A stretch of 64,000 nt of DNA. Source: Symsagittifera roscoffensis (Eukaryota; Xenacoelomorpha; Acoela; Convolutidae). Position 1 is the stretch's first letter. Every line of letters begins with the position of its first letter. Below are positions 49,626-60,400 of this stretch, in pieces. Made by a program: the position numbers and the translations under genes. Where the stretch lies: the NCBI RefSeq assembly GCF_963678635.1, contig NC_087070.1, positions 19,131,318-19,195,317 on the forward strand, given 5' to 3'. Below the pieces are notes generated by a model that made no database searches, was not told the origin of the DNA, and saw only the letters and a program-made list of their open reading frames with translations.

Positions 49626-51317
49626 TATCACCACGGGAAATCGAGTATGTATGACGCGGCCAAAAACATCTGGTACCCGTACATGTTTCGTGGCTTAGCG
49701 ACTATTGCCGGGAATTGCCACGAATGCACATTAGCTGGTAAGAACTTGAAAAATATGTGTTTGAAAGATGATATAGGGAAAATACCTGAGCCGAAAGAAC
49801 CGAACAAGTCGCTTCAACTGGACTTTTGGGGGCCCATTAACTACTTGAAGGAGTCTAAAAAGTATGTTTTGGTGGCGGTGGGTCGGTTTTCTCGTTAGCC
49901 ATCGGCTATGGTCTGTAATTCGAACCGGTCGGATAAAATTATTAAATTTCTAAAAGAATACATTAATGCCCACGGAGTTCCGCGTCAAATTCGAGTTGAC
50001 CAAGGAACAAACTTTATGTCCAAGGAGGTTCGGACATTCTGTCATAAACAGGGAACGCCAGTTAACGATCATAGGGCAACAGGATGTGTCAAACGCACGA
50101 TTGGAAGCATCAAGAGTTCAATACTTACGTATGCGCGGGAGGATGAACCGGAACCCTTGGATCGGATGGTTGAAAGAGCCCTCGGGGCTTTAAGATTTGC
50201 TAAAAACGCCACCCTCAGCATAACACAGTTTGAAGCGCACCACGGTCGGGAAGCTAACACGGTTCTCAGAAATTTGACAAAAAAGCCTTCATTATGGAAT
50301 CTAAAGTGGGAAAATGTAATACGATCAAAATCTGCCTGTTTAGATGAACGAGACCCAAACGCCCAAGCAATGCCGGAACCCATGGATAAAAAATAGGGAG
50401 TCCGATCTGACACAGACTACGATCGGAAAAACAGGCGACATCCATTGAAATTGGCCGAGGACCAAGTTGCTAACCAGGATGATGAGCCTGGAATTGTGCG
50501 AGCACCAAATGACCCAGCCAAAATACCACCGGCAGTCGTAATGCAGAAGACCGGGGACCCGAATATGAATAGGTATAGACCATTAAAATCCAGTATAGTT
50601 ATTCAAAGTGAACATACTATTAAAATGAGTAATGATGCTGTGCCTAGAAAATCAGGAGTAGCACTCAAGAAGGCAAAAGTTCCAAAAAAACGGGCGCTGG
50701 GACGAATCGCTGCACCACCAACGCCGTGGGATCTAAAACGGAAGTTACTAACGAGTAGTAGTCAACCAGGCAGTTCAAAAGGAACCAAGGGACCCTGTCA
50801 CAGCATCATGGGGAAAAGATCATGATTCCAAAATTTGAAAATCGCGGAGGACTCGGAATCAGACGCAGAGGACCATTTACCGCTAAGCACAACTAAACAA
50901 ATTGTTAAACCGACAAGTGGGGGAGCAAACGTTGGAGAAGATGGACAAGGAACGTCTAGTGGGGGACAGGACCAAGTTCAATCCGAAACGATCACGATTC
51001 GTCCAAGCAATTATGAGACGGCAACGGAGCTTACGTTGGCACGTGAAAAAGAGCTCGAAATTAACCGGAGGAAAGAAAGTACTGAAGGAATCCTACCACA
51101 GGAGACGGAACGCGAGACAGAACAAATTCCAGCAACCGGGGGGAAAAAGCGGGGTCGGAAACAACGACTTGTTTCCTATTCAAGTCAAGATTCGGCTAGT
51201 TCCTTGGACGAAACCAGTTCAAGACGGTCGGGCAGAAAACGAACAGCAGTGACTAAGATGGGGGCAGTCATGATTGATAACATTCAAAAGACGGATAAGT
51301 CGGGAGCAAAATGAAGA
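49626..51317 (+). pseudogene. Integrase and charged C-terminal extension
   Basis: Fragments 49647-49898, 49908-50396, 50445-50825 and 50835-51314 share one frame, separated by stops. The zinc domain is partial (CHECTLAGKN); LQLDFWGP carries the first Asp and RVDQGTNF the second (49998-50000). In GCVKRTIGSIK the catalytic Glu is Lys (50091-50093), and the D-to-E spacing is five residues shorter than in the 56.2-kb element. The C-terminal ~300 residues are Lys/Ser/Thr-rich without a recognised domain, like the extension in the younger element. Confidence 0.85.
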
Positions 51318-51568
51318 AAATGAGAAAAGAAAATCTGAGTAACAAACTTACTAAAACAAACTTACAAAACTTTATAACATGTGGAGCTCCAGGGAGAGGG
51401 CATGCTGTGCAACGACAAAAACTCAAAAGTTTACGTTTCAACAAAGGTTGTGGTAGTTGATTGACAAAAACTCTAGTTGGAAAGTCGTTATTAATCCTAT
51501 TGATTTATTGATAACAGCATTACATTGGATGCATTAATAAAAGTCATGAATTTTTACAAGGAGGGAAA

Positions 51569-51774
51569 TGTCATAGCATCTAAACTTAGTTCATGTTCCA
51601 TTTCTAGTTGTGCTACTTAATTCATTTATCTGTCTGGCGCTAACTGGTATTTAACCTTCGGAGTTTGTCAGTCACCTTTGGATGACCGCCAATTTATTGT
51701 CTCCGACTAACTTTCTAACATACGGTTACTTATCTCACTGGATCAATTTAAACTATCGAAACCGTTTTTTCACA
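51569..51774 (+). repeat. 3' LTR of the 45.6-kb gypsy element
   Basis: Begins TGTCATAGC and ends TTTCACA. Matches 45627-45832 with about ten differences. Confidence 0.92.
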
Positions 51775-54700
51775 CATTTCAAATCATTCAAATCTCTAGT
51801 TTTTCTCTCCGCCTTTTTCAAGCTTTAATAGACATGCATTTTAGCAAGTTACTACCCATCTATATTTTAATCATACCAGTGCTTGTGAGCGAAGAATTGT
51901 GGTAGTTTCCAGATGCTGATTTGTTAAAATTAAATTAAGTTTTTTTTTGTGTGATATTATCATCATTTGTTGGAACAAATTCAAAAAAATGAAACATTTG
52001 AAGCGCCTAGCAAATTTTTCAAGGGTTAGTGAACTTTTTGAAATGCTATTAATGTTGAAAAATGAACATCGAGCACAATGGTAAGTTACCGGGGAAAAAC
52101 GAACAAAACTGTCTGGCTCAAAGAATTTTGTAATTATCCTATGTGGTATTGAGCAACAAGTTTGTCAATTGACGCTGCAAGCTTTTACCTTGATCTCGCT
52201 TTTTCTATCAATTCTTAGCAGCATGATTTGACTATTAAAAAATCTAAAAAAGATTAGGTCAACTGCCTTTTTGATTTAAAAACCAGCCAAGTGATCAATT
52301 TCTTCTGTTTCTTCTGGTGTTATGAAGACACTTTTATAAAACAAAAAATTAAGGAAATGTTTTGGATAGAAAATCATCGCCCAAATTAGCAATATTTCAC
52401 TGTTCATTGAACTGAAAGCATTTTACGAAACATAACTCATGACAATTATTAAATTTGAATGGTATCACACTTTAAAGTTCATAAAAAGAGTATGCAGATG
52501 TCTTCATATGCTAGCTTAAGAACAAAACTCTAACTGAAAATTAACAATACTTTTCAAAACTCGGGAGAACAGTGCCCCCAGAGCTTTACACACGAAGCCT
52601 CCAAACGATAGGTTTCACATCTCCGTCCATTTTTTATTTTGAGGTGTTGATTTGTCTCAATTTGAGTTGTTTAGCAAAAGTTTCTGTACTAATCAGATAT
52701 TTGCTCTTTTTTAAAGTTTGACATTGCTTTTGAAAAATTTTTCAATCTTTTCGCAAAAAAAGCTAAAATATTTGGAACTTGTTTTTCAGTCATTTAGTCC
52801 CGAACTTGTCGCCCAACTTTCATTCTCGGATTCTTATAACAAATATGAAAAGCTACTATTGTTAAAAGTTTTCTTAACCGTAATTTTTATAATTTACAAT
52901 TTAACATCTGCACTTTTTCCTTTAACTCTTTCTGCTGAAGATGGAGACCTACCAGCGAGCCGTCATTTATTTTAATCCACAAGTCTTGCGGTCAAAAGCT
53001 CAGCTTGTCCAATCTAGGTGGTTTTAAATCCACTACCGGGCAATTTGTGAGTCAAGTTTGACATCAACTCATTGGAGAAAACTAACTTCAGCAACGGTAA
53101 GCATGATTGAACTTTTTTGCAATATATATTTGACCTTCGTGGCTTGTTTGAAACATTTTGTTTCTGGTTACCTCTTTATTGAACCATCAGTTTTGGCGGT
53201 TTCTGCAATTTTTTTTATTTAATAAATGAAATCTTCCCAATGCCCATGGCCTGACCCTTGCCCTCAAAATTTTTAATCAGGGAGCCTGCTGTAACAAATG
53301 CATTGCAGATCAATGTTTAAGGTAGCTATTTGTAAATCATTGCTCCCTATTAGTTGTTGTAGCTTTATCGATTCAGCCGTAACAATCAAACTAGCTTTAA
53401 CAATTTGAAACTTTTTTGTGAGTTTTAACTTTAAAAGATTATATATCAACATTCCTATTAAATAAGGTTTTTTCGGAAAAAAAAGATATTTAGCATGTTT
53501 CAAAGCTTTTGTTTTGATTAGTAAAGAACTAAGTTTCGGTTTCTGAGACACGTGGCTTTATGCATGTATTATATGACTGTATTAGAGTTGGCTCCATCAA
53601 TTTTCTGTATTTGGTTCCATCAATTTCCATGACTGTATTTGGTTCCATCAATTTTCAGGAAATAGTTTTTTTTAAGTTAAATGTGAGCACAGTAAATTAG
53701 GTTGACGATTCGCGAACCGTTTTCTATTTTTTTGCCGGTAAAAGTTTATATTCATAGGAAGGAACAAGAAGTTTCACTTCTTGAGTGACAGCATTTTGGT
53801 TTCCAGAAAAAAAAAAACAAAAAAAATAAAACATAGTCATTGGTACAGTACAAGCTGGTCAATTCTCAGGTTGATTTATGTATCAAAATGATCAAACTTT
53901 ATTTTACTCTGGTCAAACTACATAAATGCGGCCAAAAACAATCAATGAACGTATTTTTCCGGGTGACTTTTTATGTTTTTTTTAAACATTTTTCAGCTGA
54001 AAGTTTTGAAATAGTACAATTTAATTTTTATTGGGTGGGCAATTTGCTGACTGAAGTGCTTATGCGAAGTTCTGATGAGTTAATTTTGAGTCTTCGTCAG
54101 AAGTTGAACAACTTCATATGATTCTATTCATTTGTTGATATAAGGTGGGAGGGGCTGTGGGACGCCTCGCTCTCAGGAATTCGACTCCTCTACCACTTTT
54201 GGCATTTTTTTTACCTCCATTTCCGGCCATACCAACCTGAAACTTTTATTTTTCTTGGAGCGTCTTCGACGCTAATATGTTGCGATTTTTAGGGAGAGCG
54301 CGCGCCGAAAAATTGCAGTGTTTTGATCTGAACATTTTTACAAAAAACGTTCTTTTTAAGGTTCTCGGGGCGCTCAGAAAAAAAAATTAAATTGGTAGGC
54401 CTAAAAATGTCTAAAATAAGGCAACAGAGAGCTTTGGAAAGTGCGCTTCTGATTTTGAAGGTTACTCAATCTGAACACAATGAATAGGGTCGAGATGCTA
54501 CTTAATGTTTTAACTCTCAAAAGTGAGCAAAAGTGTCTGCTACAATTTCAGCATGACTGAACTATAGTCGCTCATGAAGATAAGGATAGTTCAGCTGGTT
54601 CAGAAATGAGTGATTAAAGTCGCAAAACTCAAAACTTGTCTAAAGTATGCAATCAGTTGGTCAAAAATGTTTGCACTAGTTCGCACAAAGTTGAGCGCAT

Positions 54701-54950
54701 TTTTGGTCGAGAAAATCACTTAATTTCAGAATTCGGTCGAAACGGTTGAAATCCAACTCGATTTTGGTCGCGACGGTTGAAATATACTGAATTTTAGTTG
54801 AAACGTAAAGTGAGAACCTCAAATCGGTAAGTTATTACTTAAGAATTTGAAGCATATCTCAAAAGTTATCAGTTTGAAAAATGCAAATTACAAAGAAAGT
54901 ATAATTATGTACGATGATCAGAAAAATTGATCGGAAAATCAAAAAATGTA
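51775..54950. other. Unassigned DNA with short repeats, downstream of the actin gene
   Basis: No gene recognised in about 3.2 kb. At 53587-53660 a TTTGGTTCCATCAATTTTC-like unit occurs three times. Around 54155-54200 the text CGCCTCGCTCTCAGGAATTC-GACTCC resembles the 3' half of a tRNA with a near B-box, possibly a SINE remnant. The open frames at 52718 and 53840 are AT-rich and show no family likeness. Confidence 0.45.
53587..53660. repeat. Three copies of a TTGG(T/C)TCCATCAATTT unit
   Basis: Units start at about 53587, 53611 and 53640, with unequal spacers. Confidence 0.75.
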
Positions 54951-54965
54951 TATAAATTTTCTCGC

Positions 54966-56108
54966 TTAAAAACATTTTTTATGTACAATAGTTGACCCAA
55001 ATTCATCGAACTCTTCTTTGGAGATCCACATCTGCTCAAACGAAGACAGAGAAGCCAAAATTGAGCCACCAACCCAAGTACTGTAATTCCTTTCTGGTGG
55101 CGCAAGCACTTTTACCGTTATATTATCATCTTTCAATTGGGTGATTTCTTTGCTCAATCGCTCATCGAATCGCGGAAACATTGTAGAGCCACCAGAAAGT
55201 ACTATATTTTCATAAAGGTATCTCCGGATGTCATGATTGCTTTTCTGGATTGATTTGTGAACCATCTTATGGACTCCGAAACCAGCCTGTTTTTTTAAGA
55301 TTTCGGGTTCAAAAAGAAATTCAGGACAACGAAACCTCTCGTTTCCGACTGTGATAACTTGTCCATCGGGGAGCGAATAAGTTTTCTTGATCTCAATTGA
55401 ATTTTTTGTTTGTTTGAATTCTTGATCAAAGTCGAGAGCTGTGTAGCATAGCTTTTCTTTGATGTCCCGAGCAATTTCTAGGTCGGTCGTCGTCGTGAAG
55501 CTCAACCCTCTCTCGCCAAGCATTTGCCCAAGATACTTCGTTAAATCATTTCCACCCAAATCTAATAGCTGAATTGCATGTTGAATTGAGTAGCTTTCGT
55601 ATATTGGAACAGTTTGCGTTGCACCATCCCCGATGTCCAGAACTAATCCGGTTAATCTTCCAGCGGCGTAGAGCGACAGCACTGCTTGGACCGCAACATA
55701 TATCGCTGGAACTCCAAATTTCTCGAACATGATTTGAGTCATCCGTTCTCGATGTGACTTCGGATTCAAAGATGTTTCGGTTAGAAGCACTGGATAATCC
55801 TCCGGATCTATTCGGAGCTCGTTGAACAAAGTGTGACGCCAGATTTTTTCCATGTCGTTCCAGTTAGTCAAAATTCCTCGTTCTAAAGTTTTTCTGTTGT
55901 TTCCCAAAATCTCACGTTTGGCCTGGGCTTCATCGCCAACGTAAGTGTCTTTGTGTTCCCAGCCAAAAAGTTTGGGATCGAATTTCGGTTGGCCCACGAT
56001 TGGAGGAAAAACTGCCCGTGGATTATCTTCGTCTGCAAAGCCGGCTTTGACTGTACCGGATCCATTGTCAATAACAACTGCTCTCCTTACACAATCTTCA
56101 GCGCTCAT
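54966..56108 (-). CDS. Divergent intronless actin
   Basis: A complete 380-aa frame runs from the ATG at 56108-56106 to the stop at 54966. It aligns end to end with conventional actin (375-376 aa): [120 protein letters not shown] and the terminal IVHKKCF. The ending and lack of family insertions favour actin over Arp1-3. Odd residues, in muscle actin numbering: His73 is Arg, Ser155 is Ile, His161 is Gln, and D-loop Met44/Met47 are Leu/Trp. Gln137, Asp11 and Asp154 are kept. An open frame despite this divergence suggests selection, with altered ATPase behaviour inferred. Lack of introns could mean a retrocopy origin; no poly-A remnant was seen. A gypsy LTR starts 129 bp upstream of the ATG. Confidence 0.9.
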   Translation of the reverse strand: MSAEDCVRRAVVIDNGSGTVKAGFADEDNPRAVFPPIVGQPKFDPKLFGWEHKDTYVGDEAQAKREILGNNRKTLERGILTNWNDMEKIWRHTLFNELRIDPEDYPVLLTETSLNPKSHRERMTQIMFEKFGVPAIYVAVQAVLSLYAAGRLTGLVLDIGDGATQTVPIYESYSIQHAIQLLDLGGNDLTKYLGQMLGERGLSFTTTTDLEIARDIKEKLCYTALDFDQEFKQTKNSIEIKKTYSLPDGQVITVGNERFRCPEFLFEPEILKKQAGFGVHKMVHKSIQKSNHDIRRYLYENIVLSGGSTMFPRFDERLSKEITQLKDDNITVKVLAPPERNYSTWVGGSILASLSSFEQMWISKEEFDEFGSTIVHKKCF

Positions 56109-56236
56109 AACTTCGCCTTTTGGTTTTCGTGAAAACAGAATCTATATTTTTGAAAGTCCACAAATCTGAGAGAGGCATATTTTCGGTTTGAGTTTTCGAG
56201 TTTTTTGTTAATTTATTAAAGTGATTTATTAATAAA
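56109..56236 (-). promoter_or_regulatory. Remaining actin 5' flank before the gypsy insertion
   Basis: Only 128 bp separate the actin ATG from the inserted LTR. On the minus strand, AAATATAGATT about 35 bp upstream of the ATG is TATA-like. Any more distal promoter was displaced by 7.2 kb. Confidence 0.4.
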
Positions 56237-56493
56237 TGTCATACCGCTACTGCAGTAGCAGTATTTATTATACGTATGTACATCTAACCTCTGGTGCTCA
56301 ATCATTATTTTATGGTATTCTCAAGGTCATACGTAAGTGTTGACACTGAGATTAAGCGAGAGATCAGAGTACTTAACAATGATCTATCTCTCAGTACATA
56401 AGAAACCAAGAAAAGAGAAAATCTAAATTCAATATTCAGAATACAGTATTGAATTACAACTTGTTTTCAACTGATATCGCAACGCATATCACA
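56237..56493 (+). repeat. 5' LTR of the young gypsy element
   Basis: Starts TGTCATACC and ends ATATCACA. Compared with the 3' LTR it differs only at ACGTATGT/ACGTTTGT and AATGATC/AATTATC. Confidence 0.95.
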
Positions 56494-56509
56494 TGGCGCA
56501 GCCAGCAGG
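56494..56509 (+). promoter_or_regulatory. Primer binding site
   Basis: TGGCGCAGCCAGCAGG follows the LTR without a spacer. One base differs from the PBS of the 45.6-kb element. A tRNA-Ser primer is likely by analogy with 17.6/297. Confidence 0.75.
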
Positions 56510-57355
56510 ATTCGCAGCTCAAGACAACAGAACGGATATGGGAATTCCGGTATTTTGGGCATCAGCGAATCTAGACCCTCCGTGGCAATTCAAAATTTGG
56601 TTCGAACAATTTCTCATGGCGGTTACGGTCAAAGAAAATGTGAACCCAGAGATTATTTTGGAAGAACCAAAAGACATATTAGAGGAACCACCACCACGCC
56701 CGGAAACGCCCAGGGAAGGGGAGAACGAAGATGCGAGAAACGCTAGGATTCTTAGAGATAAATTAGCAAGCGACAGAGTAGTATTGGAGAACGAAGAAAG
56801 AAAAACAAGAGGCCCACGAGTCGGACACAATGTCTTCTACAACGAAGTACAAAAGAAACTGGTGTCACGATTATTTCTATCTTTGGGCACAGAGGGAAAG
56901 AAGAGATTCCTACAAAAGAATCCGCACGCAGAAATATCGAAAATGACGTTCAGAGAAATAACAGAGTTGGCAGAAGTCTCATTTCAAAAGGTAAAATGTG
57001 TAACATACGAAAGATACAAGTTATTTACGAGAATGCAAGAATCTGGATAATCTCTAGAATCATTCCACGCAGCACTAACTGCCCAAGCTGCTCGTTAAGA
57101 ACTGGGGACATTGGAAAATGAAATAGTGCGAGACTTGTTCATCTCGAAAATGAAAAACATGACATTGCAGGACACGTTGACATTCGAAACTCTGAATCCA
57201 GAGGAAGTTCTAAAAAGGGCTATAAAATTCGAACATAGCAAGTTAACCACAATGGCATTCCAAAAGACTAATGCTGCGGCTACAGGAGGATCAAGTAGCA
57301 ATTACACATCGGGTGTGAGAATAAAACAGGAACCTGTAATGGCAGTTCGAAATTT

Positions 57356-57368
57356 GGGGGGGGGGGGG
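57356..57368 (+). repeat. Run of 13 G at the gag frame change
   Basis: The coding sense is in gag frame before the run and in pol frame after it. Confidence 0.85.
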
Positions 57369-57499
57369 AAACCAAAACTCCAAATAGAAGAGAAACAATT
57401 AACAGACAGAATAATAACAAAACTCAAAACACGAAAACAAAACCATGTAATAGATGTGGAAGGACGTTTGAACAGGGACATCTAAAAAACTGTCCAGCG

Positions 57500-60400
57500 A
57501 TGGGGAAGAATTGTAAACACTGTGGTAAACCAAATCACTTCGCCAAAATGTGCAGATCCCAACAAGTAAGTGAAGTTGCGGAAGATTCGGAAGGTTCGGT
57601 AGAGGAATGCGACCAGATCAGTGAAGGTGTTGGGTCATGTAGTGAATTTGAAGTTATGTCAATACAAACCTACCAACCGGAAAATGAGCGAGTTTCAAAA
57701 TATGTGAAAGATCGAATCAACGAAATGAGAAACAACACAAACGGAAAAGTGATACGAGTTCAGAAAATAGATTCTATTCGCGATCCAACATTGAATTGCG
57801 TAAAATCATTAAAAGCCATGGTACGAATAGATAACCAGATAATTCAATTAACAGTGGACACTGGAAGTCCTGTTTCATTTCTTAACTCGGCAACGACAAA
57901 GGAAATCATGGATAAATCAAACAAAGTGAGATTCATACCGTCCGACAAATTGAACTTACAAACCAAATTCGTGGATTACAACAAACAACCGATCAGTATC
58001 CTGGGAGCCCTGAAAACCAATCTGAGGTCAGCGGGCTGGGAGGTAAAGGGCGCAACCTTTCTGGTATCAGAACGAAAAACTAGATACATCATGGGATTAG
58101 ATCTGCAAGGACAAGTGGGAATAGTGACTACACAAAGACCGGCGCCAAAAGAACTCACCAGGTTCGACGTGCTCATGTGCGAGCAGTCAGAAGGTTGGAA
58201 AGAAAAATTTTTCACAAAATTTAAAAACTTATTTGAAAGGCAAGGCATTTCAAAAAATCACATTGCCAGTTCAAAATTCAAATACCCACTATGTCCGATT
58301 CAAGAAAAGGGGAGAAGAATTCCAATTCACACACAAGATCAGGTCAAAAAAGAAATCGAGAAGTTATTGACAGAAGGTCATATAACAAAACTTGATAAAT
58401 GTACAAGTGATTGCTTTATCGCCCCGATTGTGATAACAGTAAAGAAGGACGACTCAATAAAATTGGCAATGGATGCAAAACCAATCAATAGACAATTGTT
58501 CAAAAACAAATACCAAATGCCGAATGTAGATGAACTTATTGATGGGGTAAGCCAGACTGTAACTGAAAACAAAAAGGGTACGCTATATTTTTCGGTGTTA
58601 GATTTGAAATATGCGTACAGTCAACTAAAATTGGCTGCTGATACAGCTAGACAATGCAATTTTAACATGGTGGGTGGAAAAGCAACTGGAACTTACAGAT
58701 TCTTGACAGGGTTCTACGGTCTAGCAGATATGCCAGCTGAATTTCAAAAGGCTATGGATAGAACCATCAATCACGCTAAAATCACGTTCTGTTTTCTGGA
58801 TGACATACTTATTGTGTCAAAGCGAAGTGAAATCGAACATGCAAACTTAGTAGAAGCAGTACTAAAGAAATTGGATGCGGAAAACTTGGCACTGAAACTC
58901 TCAAAATGTGAATTTTTTAAACAAGAAGTGAATTGGTTGGGTCACCATCTCTCAGAAGAAGGGGTTAGACCGAAAATCACTAAAACGGAAGCCGTAGTAA
59001 ACTTGGACCAGCCGAAATCCCTAAAACAACTAAGGTCATTTCTAGGAAGCATAAATCACTTAGCTAAATTTATACCTAACGTAGCTAGTCTGACTGAAAA
59101 ATTAAGACCACTTCTTAAAGAAGAAAATCAAAAGAAAAAGTTAAAAAACATGAAACTCCCGGTGAAAAAATTCGAGTGGGGGGATGTTCACACAGTAGCA
59201 TTTAATGCTATAAAAGGAGCTGTGGCAAATATTACGAAAGTGCATTATTACGATGCAAATCGTGAAACACGAGTTAAATGCGATGCTAGCCATGATGGGC
59301 TAGGGGCTACTTTAGAACAACAAAATGATGAAGGGTTGTGGGCCCCAATTTCGTTCGCATCCCGATACTTAAATGCCCAAGAAAAAAAAAATTCAACAAA
59401 TGAGTTGGAATTATTGGCAGTTGTTTGGGCAGTAGATAGATATAAACACTACCTTCTGGGGAAACCATTTACCATCGCAACTGACCACAAAGCGCTTACA
59501 ACGGCATTGGATGTTAATCAATCGAACAAGACCTACCAATCACGTTTAACCCGGTGGGTTGACCGGTTACTGCCATATCAGTTCAACATAGTTCACATTC
59601 CGGGGAGGGACATGGGCATAGTTGATTATTTATCGCGTGATCCTTTCAATGATCCCTGGCCCGAATCAGAATTAGACGAAAAGTTTGTAGTAGCGACAAT
59701 AAACTCTTTTCATGAAGCGTTCGACTGCTGGAACAGTAGGCTTAAAGACTCAAGATCGCTCAACCGGAACGAAAACGTACTAGAATGTTCTAGAAGGAAT
59801 GTTACGAAACAGTCATCAAGTAATGGTTGCTATAGCAACCAAAACGGTCAAAATCGAACAAGGCTCGACCGGAACGAGAAAAAACAGTTTCCACGACTGC
59901 AAAAACAGCTAAACACAACAGTTCAACAGAAACAAATCACTTTTTCGTCAAATCAACCCACTAAACAGTCAGTCTTAAATAATTGCAAAATCAAAAAACG
60001 ATCAGTAACGAGCAAAATAAAAAAAACAGACTCCAGGATCGAGATGTCAGAAAATAAAAACACAGCATACGACTGGTGGTCGAACTCACCACAAGAATGG
60101 CGGAATGAGGAGCGCGAAGAAAGCATAATGGACCCAAAGTGGAACCGATCACTTTCCACCAATAACGAACTCTCGGAAGAGGAGGAGATCACAGAGACAG
60201 TCCAACGCACGAGAAAAACAATACGAGGAGGCAGAAAAAATAGGGACAGTTCAGACAGCGAAACACGTCATGCACAACGAGTAAAATGGTCGTTGGAACC
60301 GGAACAACAACGAGTAGCGGATCAAAGACTGCTCTCATTCTGGCAGTTAATAGGCGGAGAAAACAATGTTCAGGAAAATCGAGAACTGGTGGCTCATACC

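Larger units (their letters stand above)
45627..51774 (+). mobile_element. Ty3/gypsy LTR retrotransposon, dead, with both LTRs
   Basis: Two 206-bp direct repeats bracket gag, protease, RT, RNase H and integrase. A primer binding site follows the 5' LTR and a polypurine tract (AAGGAGGGAAA, 51558-51568) precedes the 3' LTR. The LTRs differ at about ten positions, so it is older than the copy at 56.2 kb. No target duplication is visible. It is of the same broad family as the 56.2-kb element: same PBS type, RT text and integrase text. No env. Confidence 0.92.
56493..57485 (+). pseudogene. Gag of the young gypsy element, two stops and a frame change
   Basis: The start ATG (56493-56495) uses the last LTR base plus the first two PBS bases, so the PBS encodes residues 1-6 (MAQPAG). 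The capsid text is continuous in one frame from 56493 to about 57355: PPWQFKIWFEQFLMAV, VSRLFLSLGTEGKKRFL, and after the stops LENEIVRDLFISKMKN. In-frame TAA codons lie at 57048-57050 and 57096-57098. At a 13-G run (57356-57368) the basic linker and the first zinc knuckle (CNRCGRTFEQGHLKNC, from 57446) pass into the Pol frame. The family role is capsid and RNA packaging. With these stops only a short Gag would be made. Confidence 0.85.

Noticed and set aside
53840-54121. 93-codon frame downstream of actin
   Set aside because: AT-driven composition, no homology and no transcription signals; likely chance.
54900-54966. Poly-A tail or AATAAA marking the actin as a retrocopy
   Set aside because: No poly-A tract and no canonical signal just after the stop on the minus strand, so retrocopy status stays unproven.
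54966-56108. Assignment of the actin-like gene as Arp1 (centractin) or Arp2
   Set aside because: The N-terminal [13 protein letters not shown] text, the absence of Arp-specific insertions and the terminal IVHKKCF fit conventional actin better.
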